A stretch of DNA of 64,000 bases from Alkalimonas mucilaginosa (GCF_036327005.1 NZ_JAUGZK010000003.1:359857-423856); one strand, 5' to 3'; counted from the first letter of the stretch, positions 49,466-58,802 are shown. Made by a program: numbers and translations. The notes: a model not told the origin generated them from the letters alone.

Positions 49466-51910
49466 ATGTCTAAGGAAGAAGCCAGTAAATGGCAAAGTAT
49501 GCAGCAAAGCTATCGGGCCAACCTGCAACAAAAAACAACCCAGTTGGATTATCACTGGCAACACTACCAAACAAACAACAGCAAAGATGCCCGTACTGAG
49601 CTTAAGCGCCTTTGCCAACAGTTGAATGGCGCAGCCAGTATGTATGGCTTTAAAGCTGTCGCCAATAGTGCCAACCAGTTTTTTGATGCCTTATCCAAGC
49701 CATACAGTGATGAGTTAAGTCAACGTATTCAGGAACACAACTGCTTTGAGGTGCTATGGCAACAACTAACTGATGCTTGTCAAAGTAAGAAAAATACCTT
49801 GTCAGAGTCCCCAGTGTTTGACATGCCGCTATCTGCTCAATCTGTACTGATCTTTGATAAAAATCAGCGTCAGGCAGACCATCTGGCAGCAGAGCTCAGA
49901 CGTCATCACGTCACCGTTGTCACAGAAACCAGCCCGGACGCCTTGTACGACACACTGCTGCAGACTAAACCACAGGTGATTATCTGTGATATTCAGCTCT
50001 ATGATCAGCATTGCGACACTGCCGAGACCATCCGAAACAGCTGGCAACAACTGGGGTATCAACCGCCCGCTATTTTCCTGGCCGAACAAGACAGCTTTGA
50101 AGCACGACTCGCTGCCACCAGAGCTGGCTGTCACCACTTCATGCTCAGGCCTTTGGATGCAGCACAATTGTTAAGTCATTTGAACAAGCTGCTTTGCAAA
50201 GAGCAAACTGAGCCCTATCGGATTTTATTGGTCGATAGCGATGCCGATGCGCTGCGCTTTTACCGCCAGGCGTTGAGCATGGGGGGATATAAAGTATATT
50301 CCGCTAAAAATGCAAAACATGGCTTCGAGCTGCTACAGGAAGTAAGCCCGGAGTTAATGCTGATTGATTTGAATTTGCCTGGCTGCAGTGGCCTGGAGTT
50401 AGGGCAAATTATTCGTCAGCACCCTGGATTAGCTGATACAGCATTGATGTTTATGGCATCCGAGCCAGAGACCGACGAAAATATGGCGGCCGCCAATCTG
50501 GCCGGTGATGACTTCATCCAAAAACCAATTGCCCCCTGGCGTTTGTTGATGACGGTTGAAGCGCGAGTCAAACGAAGCCGGTTGCTTAAACGCCAGAAAA
50601 GAGCCGTTATCCAACGCCCTGAGTTGATGCAACACATAGACACGCTGACAGCTCTGCCAACCTTATGGCAATTAAAGCGCGATCTTGAATACTGCACCAC
50701 GCACCAAGACACTTTTTGCCTGATAAAAATGGACCTGGATCAGTTTCATCGTATCAACGATGTGTATGGTCGGGAAACCGGTGACCTGGTCTTACAAACC
50801 ATTGCCTGGCAAATGGCTCAGCTGCTGCATGAGCAAGATCATTTGTATCGGGAGTCTGGTGATGAGTTTTGGCTGCTGTGCTGCCACCTTACCACGTTAG
50901 AGCAAGCAGCCGAGTTCACCGAGCATTTGCTATTAATGCTGGAGCATATCTCCACCAATTTTGATGTCAGTATTCATTTTACTGCCAGTGTCGGCATCTG
51001 TCTGGTGAGCGAACAGCAGCAGCCGGATGAGTTATTGCAATATGCCAGCTCAGCACTGTACGAAGCTAAAAAAAAAGCCGGCCATCAATACCGTTTCTAT
51101 GATCCAGAGCAACAGCATAAAATTGACTTGCGCCAACAGCTTAGTCAGACCATACGACAAGCGATTAGCAATAAGCAGTTTAGTTGTGCTTATCAAGCCA
51201 TTTTTACTGCCGAAACCCAATTAGCCAGCTTCGAATTGCTTGCTCGCTGGCTTCACCCACAACTGGGGCCTATTTCGCCAGTGTTGTTTATTCCTTTGCT
51301 TGAAGAACAGGGCCTGATTAGCTTTTTAACGCAGCAAATGCTGGAGCTTGGACTGTCGCAAATAAAGGCCTGGCGCCAGTACTGGCCAGAACTGCGTTTA
51401 AATATAAATTTTAGTGCCCAAGATCTGGCTGATCCTGAATTATGCAAGCAATTAATCGAATGCATGCAACACCACCAATTACCCAATGATGTCTTAGTTA
51501 TTGAAATTACTGAGAGTATTCTGATCCAGGCAGGTTCCAGCTCATTCGAGCAATTACGTCAATTGGCAGAACAAGGCTTTTCGATTTCTTTGGATGATTT
51601 TGGCACCGGCTATTCATCATTGAGTTATCTGGATAAGTTGCCCGTAAGCCGCCTTAAAATCGACCGCAGTTTTATACAGCGTATTGATGAAACCACTCAG
51701 GACAAATTGCTGCCTGCCATCATCCATCTGGCCAATGATCTGGAGTTGGAAATTACCGCCGAAGGCGTTGAAACTAAGGCTCAGTTTGACTATCTAAAAA
51801 GCTTGGGTTGCCAACGCTATCAGGGCTATTTATTGAGTAAACCTTTGCAAGCTGAAGACGTGGAGCGAACCCGCTGGTTTCAGAGCAGAGAATCAGTATT
51901 ATCCAGATAA
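49466..51910 (+). CDS. Pseudo-Hpt, two receivers, GGDEF and EAL protein
   Basis: An 814-aa soluble c-di-GMP protein; GGAG lies about 12 nt before the ATG. Residues 1-110 resemble an Hpt domain, but the site is LCQQLNGAASMYGF, with Gln where the His should be. Receiver 1 (about 118-240) is degenerate: one acidic residue in VLIFDKNQ and Arg for Lys in MLRPLD. Receiver 2 (about 248-365) is intact: ILLVDSDAD, LMLIDLNLPG, IQKPI. GGDEF (about 380-540) has ESGDEF (near 464), a variant found in some active cyclases. EAL (about 555-805) keeps ELLARW, EITES, DDFGTGYSS, KIDRS, EGVET and QGY. It could make or break c-di-GMP under control of receiver 2. Its end overlaps the convergent ferredoxin gene by 31 nt. 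Confidence 0.9.
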   Translation: MSKEEASKWQSMQQSYRANLQQKTTQLDYHWQHYQTNNSKDARTELKRLCQQLNGAASMYGFKAVANSANQFFDALSKPYSDELSQRIQEHNCFEVLWQQLTDACQSKKNTLSESPVFDMPLSAQSVLIFDKNQRQADHLAAELRRHHVTVVTETSPDALYDTLLQTKPQVIICDIQLYDQHCDTAETIRNSWQQLGYQPPAIFLAEQDSFEARLAATRAGCHHFMLRPLDAAQLLSHLNKLLCKEQTEPYRILLVDSDADALRFYRQALSMGGYKVYSAKNAKHGFELLQEVSPELMLIDLNLPGCSGLELGQIIRQHPGLADTALMFMASEPETDENMAAANLAGDDFIQKPIAPWRLLMTVEARVKRSRLLKRQKRAVIQRPELMQHIDTLTALPTLWQLKRDLEYCTTHQDTFCLIKMDLDQFHRINDVYGRETGDLVLQTIAWQMAQLLHEQDHLYRESGDEFWLLCCHLTTLEQAAEFTEHLLLMLEHISTNFDVSIHFTASVGICLVSEQQQPDELLQYASSALYEAKKKAGHQYRFYDPEQQHKIDLRQQLSQTIRQAISNKQFSCAYQAIFTAETQLASFELLARWLHPQLGPISPVLFIPLLEEQGLISFLTQQMLELGLSQIKAWRQYWPELRLNINFSAQDLADPELCKQLIECMQHHQLPNDVLVIEITESILIQAGSSSFEQLRQLAEQGFSISLDDFGTGYSSLSYLDKLPVSRLKIDRSFIQRIDETTQDKLLPAIIHLANDLELEITAEGVETKAQFDYLKSLGCQRYQGYLLSKPLQAEDVERTRWFQSRESVLSR

Positions 51911-52086
51911 ATGCAATCAATCGGGCAAACCGCAATGCAAGTAGGCGCCTCGTAAAAACCTTCGCACTCGGTGCAAAGCTCCGGATCGACCTCATAATGG
52001 TGAACCCCCAGAGCAATCGCCTGGTTTGGACACTCTGGTACACACATGTCGCAATTGATGCAGGAAACTTCGATAACTGCTGTCAA
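51880..52086 (-). CDS. YfhL-like 2x[4Fe-4S] ferredoxin
   Basis: A 68-aa ferredoxin with two cluster motifs: CINCDMCVPECPNQAI and CTECEGFYEAPTCIAVCPIDC, the spacing typical of YfhL/Alvin-type ferredoxins. I prefer a TTG start at 52086 because it puts nine residues up to the first Cys, as in YfhL (MALLITKKC against MTAVIEVSC). An in-frame ATG at 52134 would add 16 residues not seen in the family. The C-terminus is shorter than in E. coli YfhL. It overlaps the convergent REC-GGDEF-EAL gene by 31 nt. It is probably a small electron carrier; its partner is not in view. Confidence 0.85.
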   Translation of the reverse strand: MTAVIEVSCINCDMCVPECPNQAIALGVHHYEVDPELCTECEGFYEAPTCIAVCPIDCIYLDNTDSLL

Positions 52087-52264
52087 ACCCTCAGCACTCC
52101 AGCTTTGAACCCCTATTAACCACATAGGCTGCATTCAAACACACAAAGCCAGACAGGTGCTTGATCTTTATCAACCAAATGTCAGAGCCTGGCTCAAACC
52201 ACCGTGAAATCGGGCACTATTCAAAATCACAGGGTATGAACAAACACTTTGCCGGAACTGCTGA

Positions 52265-52291
52265 CAGAGGAGGTCACAACACCCTCCTCTG
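52265..52291 (-). terminator. Stem-loop after the cusA-like gene
   Basis: CAGAGGAGG and CCTCCTCTG form a perfect 9-bp stem around a 9-base loop, 11 nt after the stop of the efflux pump gene. No T-run follows on the minus strand; ATTTTAAAA follows on the plus strand. Confidence 0.5.
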
Positions 52292-52302
52292 ATTTTAAAA
52301 CC

Positions 52303-55300
52303 TTAACGTGCCAGTCGCCGCTCCTCCACCATCGCATACAGCACCGGCACCATAAAGACACTCAGTAGCACAAAGAACATGCCTCCCAGTGTCGGGATCG
52401 CCATCGGGATCATCAAGTCGGCGCCACGGCCTGTGGCGGTGAGGACCGGCAACAGCGCTAACATGGTAGTAGCCGAAGTCATCAGGCAGGGACGGATCCG
52501 TTTTTGCGCAGCCTGCATGACTAAAGCCCGCACCTCACTACGACTTTGCGGTTTAGCCGCACTAAACTGCTGCTTCAGGTAAGTGGCCATCACCACCCCA
52601 TCATCAACCGCGATGCCAAACAGCGCCAGAAAGCCAACCCAAACCGCAATACTCAGGTGATAGCTTTGCAGCTGAAACAAAGAGCGCAGATTGGTATCGA
52701 ACCAGTCGATGTTTAAGAACCAGGGCTGAGCAAACAAGTCCAGCATGATAAAACCGCCCGACCAGGCCACAGCAATGCTGCTAAAGATCATCAGCGCGGT
52801 GCTGACCCGCTTAAACTGCAAATACAGCAGCATAAAAATCAGCACCAGCGATAGCGGGATCACCCATTGCAAGGTTTGGCTGGCTCGCTGCTGATGCTCG
52901 AAGCTGCCGGCAAAGCTGTAACTGGCACCGGCCGGTAACTGCCAGTCGCCGCGAGCAATAGCCGCATTCAGATAGGCAGCCACTTCATCCACCACATCGA
53001 CTTCAGCCCAGCCGCTTAAGCTGCCAAAGGTGACGTAAGCGGTTAAAAAGGTATTTTCCGAACGGATCATCTGCGGGCCGCGCTGGTAGCGAATCTCCGC
53101 CAGTTGGGTTAACGGCACCGGATAGCCGGATGCGGTATCAATCAGTACCTCGGCCAGATGCTCCAGACTGTCACGACGCTCTCGCTGATAGCGCACCGTA
53201 ATACCATAGCGCTCGCGCCCTTCCACAGTACGGCCAACCTCCATGCCGCCTATGGCTGTCGCAATGGCCTGCTGCACCTGCTGCATGCTGACACCATAGC
53301 GGGCTATGGCAGCGCGATCTGGGTGGATTTCCAGATAAGGCTGACCCACAATGCGCTCAGCACTGACCGAGGCGGCCTGCACCCCGGGAGCCTGGCGCAG
53401 CAATTGTTCCAGCTCTACCGCCAGTTGGTCCAACGTCGCCAGATCCGGCGCCGATAACTTCACCCCCATCGCCGCCCGCATGCCGGTTTGCAGCATCAGC
53501 AAGCGGGTTTCAATCGGCTGCAACTTAGGCGCTGAGGTCACACCCGGCAGCTGGGCAGCCCGCACGATCTCTTGCCAGATATCATCCGGCGACAGGATAT
53601 GCTCCCGCCATTGCCGGTAAGGCCGGCCACGCGGATCTTCAATCAGCTCGCCTTGTTCATCACGCACGAAGTCGCCGGCCCGGTTGTCGTAACGAAATGC
53701 CAACCGCCTACCTGCAGCATCGGTTTTAAACTCGCTGTGGTACTGGATCAGGGTTTCAATCATGCCAAGAGGGGCCGGATCCAGTGCGGTTTCAGCCCGG
53801 CCAATTTTACCAACCACCGAACGCACTTCCGGGATGGCTGCAATGGCCGCATCTTGCTGCTGCAACACCGCCAGCGCTTCGCCAATGGAGGCATGCGGCA
53901 TCAAGCTTGGCATCAGCAAAAAAGCCCCTTCATCCAGCGCCGGCATAAATTCGCGGCCAAGGCCGGGGTATCGATGGGTCAGTTTGTGATACAAAGACGA
54001 GGGCCAACGCTCGCTGTGCTGCCAATGCCCTGGCAACCAGCCCAGCGTCTGCTGCGCGCCCAGCCAGACCGTCAGGCCAAAGCCAATCACCAGCACAGGC
54101 AAGGCTAAGAACAGCCATTTCAGCCGTAAAAAGGTGGCCAAAAGCCAGGGGTAGCCCCACAAAAACAGCATAAAAAAGCCCAGTACTCCTGCCAGCAGCA
54201 TGGTAACAAAGCCCCAGTTGGCCAGGCTGCCGGCCAAAGGCCCGAGTGGCAGCCAGACCTGACTGAGCAAAGTGACCGCCGCCAGCAGCACCAGGATCAC
54301 CAGCAGGCCATGGCCAAGCCGCCATAGCAGAGCTGCCGGTAGCGAATAGCGCTGGCCAAAAGCGCGCAGCCTTCGCTCGATGCTCTGACAGAGCGGGAAC
54401 GGCTGCAACTTTTTCCAGACGCTTGCCCGGTAACCGGACCAGAGCAACACCGCAGCATAAAACAGACTGGCCAGCCACAGCAATGCCGAGCCAAACCAGA
54501 TGGCCAGCAGCACAAAAGCCGCCAGCAGCCACCAGCGCGCACTGCTAAGCAAGTGCTGCTGCCAGGCCTGCCAGGCATCGGCTTTGCGCCAGCGGAACAA
54601 CAAGGCCAGCAACACCGGCAGTACCGTTAATGCAAGCAAGGCCGCCGATAACAGTACAAAGGTTTTGGTGTAAGCCAAAGGCCCGAACAACTTGCCCTCG
54701 GCACCGGTCATGGTAAAGACCGGTAAAAAGCTGATCACCGTGGTGCTGATGGCCGTTACAATGGCAGGACCAACTTCGTGCCCAGCTCGCCTGACCGCAG
54801 CGATGGCCGTTAAATCCGGTTGCTGCTGACGCTGCCGCAGCAGGTTTTCACTGACTATAATGCCCATATCGACAATGGTACCAATGGCAATGGCAATGCC
54901 CGCCAGCGCAACGATGTTGGCATCGACCGCCAGCCACTTCATGGCAATAAAGCTCAACAGCACCGCCATCGGCAACATCAGGCTCACCGCCAACGCCGCC
55001 CGAAAGTGCAGCAGCAAGGCCAGCACCACCACCACCGTTACCAGTAATTGCTGGCTGAGCGCATCCTGCAAGGTGCCCAAGGTTTCATCAATCAGTCCAC
55101 TGCGATCGTAAAATGGCACCACCGTTAGCTGGCTTAGGGTCAACCAGCTGGGCCAGCTATCGGCTGGCTGGGCCCGCAAAAAACCCAGCCAGTCGTCCTG
55201 CACAGTCGGATCCCGTCCCTGCCAGGCAGGCAATTGCCAGTCGCGGGCAAAGGCATCGACTTCAGCCGCAGTCACCTGCTGCCAGTCAATCACCGCCTTG

Positions 55301-56334
55301 GCCGGTAAGCCGCGCTGCACCTCGTCAAGACGACGCTTCACATTGGCTATGGCCTGACGCGGGTTGTAGCCCTCACGTACCGTGACCACACCACCGACGG
55401 CCTCGGCGCCATTAACATCCAGCGCTCCGCGTCGCTCAGCTGGGCCAAATTGCACCCGGGCCACATCGGCAACCCGGATCGGGGTGTTGTCCGGTGCCAA
55501 CCGCACCACGGCCTGCTCGATATCGCTTAGCTGTTTGACAAAACCGACGCCCCGGATCAGGTACTCGACCCCATTCAGCTCCCGGCTGCCGGCACTGACA
55601 TCCAGATTGGCTGCCATCACCGCCGAAGTCACTTGCGACAGCGTTACCCGATGCATGCGCAGTAGATCGGGGTCCACCTCCACCTGATATTCCCGTTGAT
55701 AGCCACCAATCGAAGCCACTTCGCTGATGCCTTCGGCAGCCAGCAGGCCGGTTCTGAGGTACCAATCCTGCACGCTGCGCAGTTCATCCAGATCCCAGCC
55801 AGAGGTGGTGTTGCCCGCCGGATCCCGCCCTTCTAACGTGTAGAGAAACACCTGCCCCAGTGCGGTTGCATCCGGCCCCAACGTGGGCTGCACCCCATCC
55901 GGCAAGGCATCGGGTGGCAGACTGGCCAGCTTTTCCAGCAAGCGGGTACGCGACCAGTAAAACTCCACGCTGTCATCAAAAATCACTGCGATGCTGGAAA
56001 AACCAAACATCGACAAGGAGCGCACATCCTTCACGCCGGGAACACCCATCAGTGCCACGCTTAGTGGGTAACTGATTTGATCTTCCACATCCTGCGGCGA
56101 GCGGCCTGGCCAATCGGTAAAGACGATTTGTTGGTTCTCGCCGAGGTTCGGGATGGCATCGACCGCAACCGGCTCCAGGGGCATGCCGGTTTTCCAGCCA
56201 AACGGCGCGAAAGCCACACCAGCCACCAGCAAGAGACCAGCCATCAGCAGCACCAGCAACTTTTGCTGCAGGCAGCTTTGCATCAGACGATCAAACCAAG
56301 GGGAGCGGCCAACTGAGCCCGTATCAGTGTGCAT
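52303..56334 (-). CDS. cusA: CusA/CzcA-type heavy-metal RND efflux pump
   Basis: A 1343-aa inner-membrane RND transporter driven by protons. The ATG at 56334 (GGGAGGG upstream) overlaps the cusB-like gene by 11 nt. Family features are AIPNLGENQQIVFTDWPGRS, the TM4 segment with IAIGTIVDMGIIVSENLLRQ, REFMPALDEGAFLLMPSLMP, and the C-terminal IAVDDGVVMATYLKQ. It is about 300 residues longer than E. coli CusA. Most of the excess lies between the end of TM6 and the REFMP block (about 580-790), with about four extra hydrophobic segments; smaller inserts are near 365-400 and 860-900. Copper/silver substrate is supported by the cusB partner and neighbouring copC/copD. No cusC outer-membrane gene is in the window. 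Confidence 0.9.
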   Translation of the reverse strand: MHTDTGSVGRSPWFDRLMQSCLQQKLLVLLMAGLLLVAGVAFAPFGWKTGMPLEPVAVDAIPNLGENQQIVFTDWPGRSPQDVEDQISYPLSVALMGVPGVKDVRSLSMFGFSSIAVIFDDSVEFYWSRTRLLEKLASLPPDALPDGVQPTLGPDATALGQVFLYTLEGRDPAGNTTSGWDLDELRSVQDWYLRTGLLAAEGISEVASIGGYQREYQVEVDPDLLRMHRVTLSQVTSAVMAANLDVSAGSRELNGVEYLIRGVGFVKQLSDIEQAVVRLAPDNTPIRVADVARVQFGPAERRGALDVNGAEAVGGVVTVREGYNPRQAIANVKRRLDEVQRGLPAKAVIDWQQVTAAEVDAFARDWQLPAWQGRDPTVQDDWLGFLRAQPADSWPSWLTLSQLTVVPFYDRSGLIDETLGTLQDALSQQLLVTVVVVLALLLHFRAALAVSLMLPMAVLLSFIAMKWLAVDANIVALAGIAIAIGTIVDMGIIVSENLLRQRQQQPDLTAIAAVRRAGHEVGPAIVTAISTTVISFLPVFTMTGAEGKLFGPLAYTKTFVLLSAALLALTVLPVLLALLFRWRKADAWQAWQQHLLSSARWWLLAAFVLLAIWFGSALLWLASLFYAAVLLWSGYRASVWKKLQPFPLCQSIERRLRAFGQRYSLPAALLWRLGHGLLVILVLLAAVTLLSQVWLPLGPLAGSLANWGFVTMLLAGVLGFFMLFLWGYPWLLATFLRLKWLFLALPVLVIGFGLTVWLGAQQTLGWLPGHWQHSERWPSSLYHKLTHRYPGLGREFMPALDEGAFLLMPSLMPHASIGEALAVLQQQDAAIAAIPEVRSVVGKIGRAETALDPAPLGMIETLIQYHSEFKTDAAGRRLAFRYDNRAGDFVRDEQGELIEDPRGRPYRQWREHILSPDDIWQEIVRAAQLPGVTSAPKLQPIETRLLMLQTGMRAAMGVKLSAPDLATLDQLAVELEQLLRQAPGVQAASVSAERIVGQPYLEIHPDRAAIARYGVSMQQVQQAIATAIGGMEVGRTVEGRERYGITVRYQRERRDSLEHLAEVLIDTASGYPVPLTQLAEIRYQRGPQMIRSENTFLTAYVTFGSLSGWAEVDVVDEVAAYLNAAIARGDWQLPAGASYSFAGSFEHQQRASQTLQWVIPLSLVLIFMLLYLQFKRVSTALMIFSSIAVAWSGGFIMLDLFAQPWFLNIDWFDTNLRSLFQLQSYHLSIAVWVGFLALFGIAVDDGVVMATYLKQQFSAAKPQSRSEVRALVMQAAQKRIRPCLMTSATTMLALLPVLTATGRGADLMIPMAIPTLGGMFFVLLSVFMVPVLYAMVEERRLAR

Positions 56335-58171
56335 GCTGTCCCTCCCCGGCAAACTGCTGCTGGATATCGCCACAGCGCAGCATCATGGCGCCGTAGTAAG
56401 GGTTTAGCACTCTGTCTTGAGGCTGCAACCAGGCCGCGCCACGGCCACCACGCGCCATCGGGCAATAGGCCCGGTACCAGCCGCCGGCCAGCACCCCCTG
56501 CTCGGCCAGTGTTAGTAGCGCCTGCACCTGGGGGTAGTACAGCTCGCGCGCCTGATCTAAAGAACCAACATGATGGCTATGGCCTTTGCCCTGCTGCATC
56601 GCCTCAACCTCAGCCTTCAGTTGCTCTGGCCAATCAATGGCAGCGACAGCCTGGTGAAAATCAGCAGTGCCTTGCTGCCAGCCGGCTAAATCATCGTCAG
56701 TGAGTGCCTGATACAACTGGCGGTAACTTAGCATCAGCGCCTGTTCATCGTCAGCTTTTAGCTGAAAATCAGTGACCAGCTGGCGGCTACGGGAACTGAC
56801 GGTTGGATCTTCGGTGTGCGGCTCCTCGGCATGAGTGCCATGATGATGCGCATGGGGATCGCCACCCTCACCCACTGCCGCCATCATGCTGGACAAGCCG
56901 CGGATTTGCAGTTCACTATCAAGCCGCATCGCGCCTTTGCTGACCACCAGCGCCTGCTCATCCAAACCGGACAGCACTTCGTAATAGTTGCCAAAGCGCC
57001 GGCCTAAACGGACCTCACGACCGGTGTAAGTCGGGCGTTCATCGTCCAGCTTCACATAGACCAGGGCCCGCTCGCCGGTCAGTAGAGCAGCCGACACTGG
57101 GATTAACAGCACATCATCCTGCGTGCTTTTTAGCTGGGCCCGGGCCAGCATGCCCGGTTTTAAGCGACCATCGGGATTCTGCAGCAAGGCCCGCACCCGA
57201 ACCGTACGGCGGCTGGCATCCACCACCGGCTCCAACAGCAGGACTTCTGTCTCCAACGTTTCACCTGGCAGGGCCAGCAGTTCGACCTCGATGCGCTGGC
57301 CTGGCTGTATCAACGGCAATTGATGTTCAAAAGCTTCCAGTTCCAGCCAGAGCGTTTCCAGATTAAGGACGGTAAACAGCGGCTGGCCGGTGCTGACATA
57401 GGCGCCGGCATTGACCATTTTTTCCATCACCCGACCTGAAACCGGCGCACTGATGGTGACGGTATCCTGCAGGGTTTCACTTTGCAGGATGGCTTCGATT
57501 TGCTCGCCAGGCACGCCCAGTAAGCGCAAGCGCCGGCGGGCGGCGTCCAGTGTGGAACTGGCCGGCAGACTACCCGCACGAGCACTGCCCTGAGCCGCCG
57601 CAAGCTGCTTAGCCTGCACCAGCTCTTGCTGGATCACGATCAGATCCGGGTTAAAAATCTCCACCATCGGCTGGCCAGCCTGCACATCCACCGCTGTGGT
57701 GTCCAGGTACAGCTGCTCAATCCGGCCCGAAGCCCAGGCGCTGATGGTTTTTAGCTGGCTCTGATCGGCTGCCAACTGCCCCACCAGCGACAGGCTGGCG
57801 GTGGCCTGCTGCCGCCGGACCGGGGTTAGCTCCGGTTGCAGCAACGCATTGGCTCTGGGGCTTAGCCGGATCACGGCGTCATCCCCTTCTGGCAAGGGAT
57901 CATCGTCCTGCTCGACCGGGATCAGTGCCATGCCACAAATCGGGCAGCGATCATTCGGATTTTCGGAACGTACATGCGGATGCATGGAACAGGTGTAGAT
58001 GGTGGTTGCCTGGTTACGCATCGACGAAAGTACATCATCCTGCTTGGCCGCCGATTGCGCCGGGGCATGATCAGCGTGGCTGCCATGCTGATGCGGCGTT
58101 GCAAAAACACCATAAGAAACAATCAACAACCAGATAAAAAGCGCAGAGCGCTGCTTTGTGAAAGTGAACAT
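56324..58171 (-). CDS. cusB: CusB-type periplasmic adaptor with metal-binding domains
   Basis: A 615-aa membrane-fusion protein. The signal sequence (MFTFTKQRSALFIWLLIVSYGVFA) is followed by a His-rich stretch and a heavy-metal-binding domain near 58-80 (TIYTCSMHPHV..CPICGMALIP). The adaptor core has lipoyl and barrel parts (LYLDTTAVDVQAGQPMVEIF, VSGRVMEKMVNAGAYVSTGQ, LKPGMLARAQL). A C-terminal DUF3347-like domain (about 480-615) carries further His, Cys and Met, including AYCPMARGGRGAAWLQPQ and a GQHAH end. A His-rich linker (HAHHHGTHAEEPH) separates core and tail. It links CusA to an outer-membrane channel and delivers Cu(I)/Ag(I). AGGA lies 9 nt before the ATG. Confidence 0.9.
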   Translation of the reverse strand: MFTFTKQRSALFIWLLIVSYGVFATPHQHGSHADHAPAQSAAKQDDVLSSMRNQATTIYTCSMHPHVRSENPNDRCPICGMALIPVEQDDDPLPEGDDAVIRLSPRANALLQPELTPVRRQQATASLSLVGQLAADQSQLKTISAWASGRIEQLYLDTTAVDVQAGQPMVEIFNPDLIVIQQELVQAKQLAAAQGSARAGSLPASSTLDAARRRLRLLGVPGEQIEAILQSETLQDTVTISAPVSGRVMEKMVNAGAYVSTGQPLFTVLNLETLWLELEAFEHQLPLIQPGQRIEVELLALPGETLETEVLLLEPVVDASRRTVRVRALLQNPDGRLKPGMLARAQLKSTQDDVLLIPVSAALLTGERALVYVKLDDERPTYTGREVRLGRRFGNYYEVLSGLDEQALVVSKGAMRLDSELQIRGLSSMMAAVGEGGDPHAHHHGTHAEEPHTEDPTVSSRSRQLVTDFQLKADDEQALMLSYRQLYQALTDDDLAGWQQGTADFHQAVAAIDWPEQLKAEVEAMQQGKGHSHHVGSLDQARELYYPQVQALLTLAEQGVLAGGWYRAYCPMARGGRGAAWLQPQDRVLNPYYGAMMLRCGDIQQQFAGEGQHAH

Positions 58172-58250
58172 AGAAAAAGTCCTGCCAGATTAAACGCCAA
58201 AGCAACCACATGCCACAGCATGCAGCCAAGGTTCAGATAATCAGCAGCAC

Positions 58251-58643
58251 TCAGATCAGCAGTAAGGATTTTTCCAGATAAAGCGGGGTCGTTCGGGGGT
58301 AAGGCGGGCCTTGCGCCAGATACAGGCTGTGTTGCTCAGCAGGCAGTTCAGCAGGCATAGGCTCAACCACAGCCTGCAACCACAGCACCACAGCAGGTAG
58401 CTCAGGTGTTGCGGTTTGCACCGCATCCAGCGCACAGCCAGAGCAGAGATCGTGCTCTGGCAAGAATTCATGCACCTGGGCTTCAGCAACAGTACCATGG
58501 CAAGAAGGCACTTCCGCTTGCAGCTCTGCGTCATGGCTGGCTGCAAACAACTGGCCGCAAAACAGCAAACACCAGGACAAAGCAAGGCTGACCATCATCG
58601 GGATGGCCCAGATTTTTTGCCGTTGTACTAGCGTGCTAAGCAT
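58251..58643 (-). CDS. Small exported Cys/His protein of the copper locus
   Basis: A 130-aa protein I cannot name firmly. It has one hydrophobic N-terminal segment (IPMMVSLALSWCLLFCGQLFAAS), a signal peptide or anchor, then a mature part with CHGTVAEAQVHEF and HDLCSGCALDA, and the tail PPYPRTTPLYLEKSLLL. The CxxC pair and Pro-rich tail recall DUF2946-like proteins found beside copper genes. It is first in the minus-strand order before cusB-cusA and shares their likely promoter at 58672-58700. A metal-binding or metal-sensing accessory role is an inference from position. Confidence 0.65.
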   Translation of the reverse strand: MLSTLVQRQKIWAIPMMVSLALSWCLLFCGQLFAASHDAELQAEVPSCHGTVAEAQVHEFLPEHDLCSGCALDAVQTATPELPAVVLWLQAVVEPMPAELPAEQHSLYLAQGPPYPRTTPLYLEKSLLLI

Positions 58644-58671
58644 ATGCAGTCACCAGAGTGAAGATGCGCTT

Positions 58672-58700
58672 AATGTACGCTGCCTGGTCGAAATTGTCAA
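58672..58700 (-). promoter_or_regulatory. Putative promoter of the cus operon
   Basis: On the minus strand TTGACA (58700-58695), 17 nt and TACATT (58677-58672): a perfect -35 and a 4/6 -10 at ideal spacing, 28 nt before the ATG at 58643. No clear metal-regulator dyad is visible. Confidence 0.45.
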
Positions 58701-58744
58701 AAATTGCAACAGCACAGTCGCTTTGTTAGCTGCCCCTGGAATGT

Positions 58745-58773
58745 TTGTCAGCCTTTAAAAAGTGCGCTAGAGT
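58745..58773 (+). promoter_or_regulatory. Putative promoter of the copC/copD side
   Basis: TTGTCA (58745-58750), 17 nt and TAGAGT (58768-58773), 29 nt before the ATG at 58803. It is divergent from the cus promoter; the two -35 boxes are 44 bp apart. Confidence 0.4.
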
Positions 58774-58802
58774 AAAAAAGTGTTGAATCTGTGGGTGCCA
58801 CC

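Noticed and set aside
58672..58773. CueR- or CusR-type operator in the divergent copper region
   Set aside because: TTGTCA/TTGACA pieces occur but are better explained as -35 boxes; no full dyad with proper spacing is visible.
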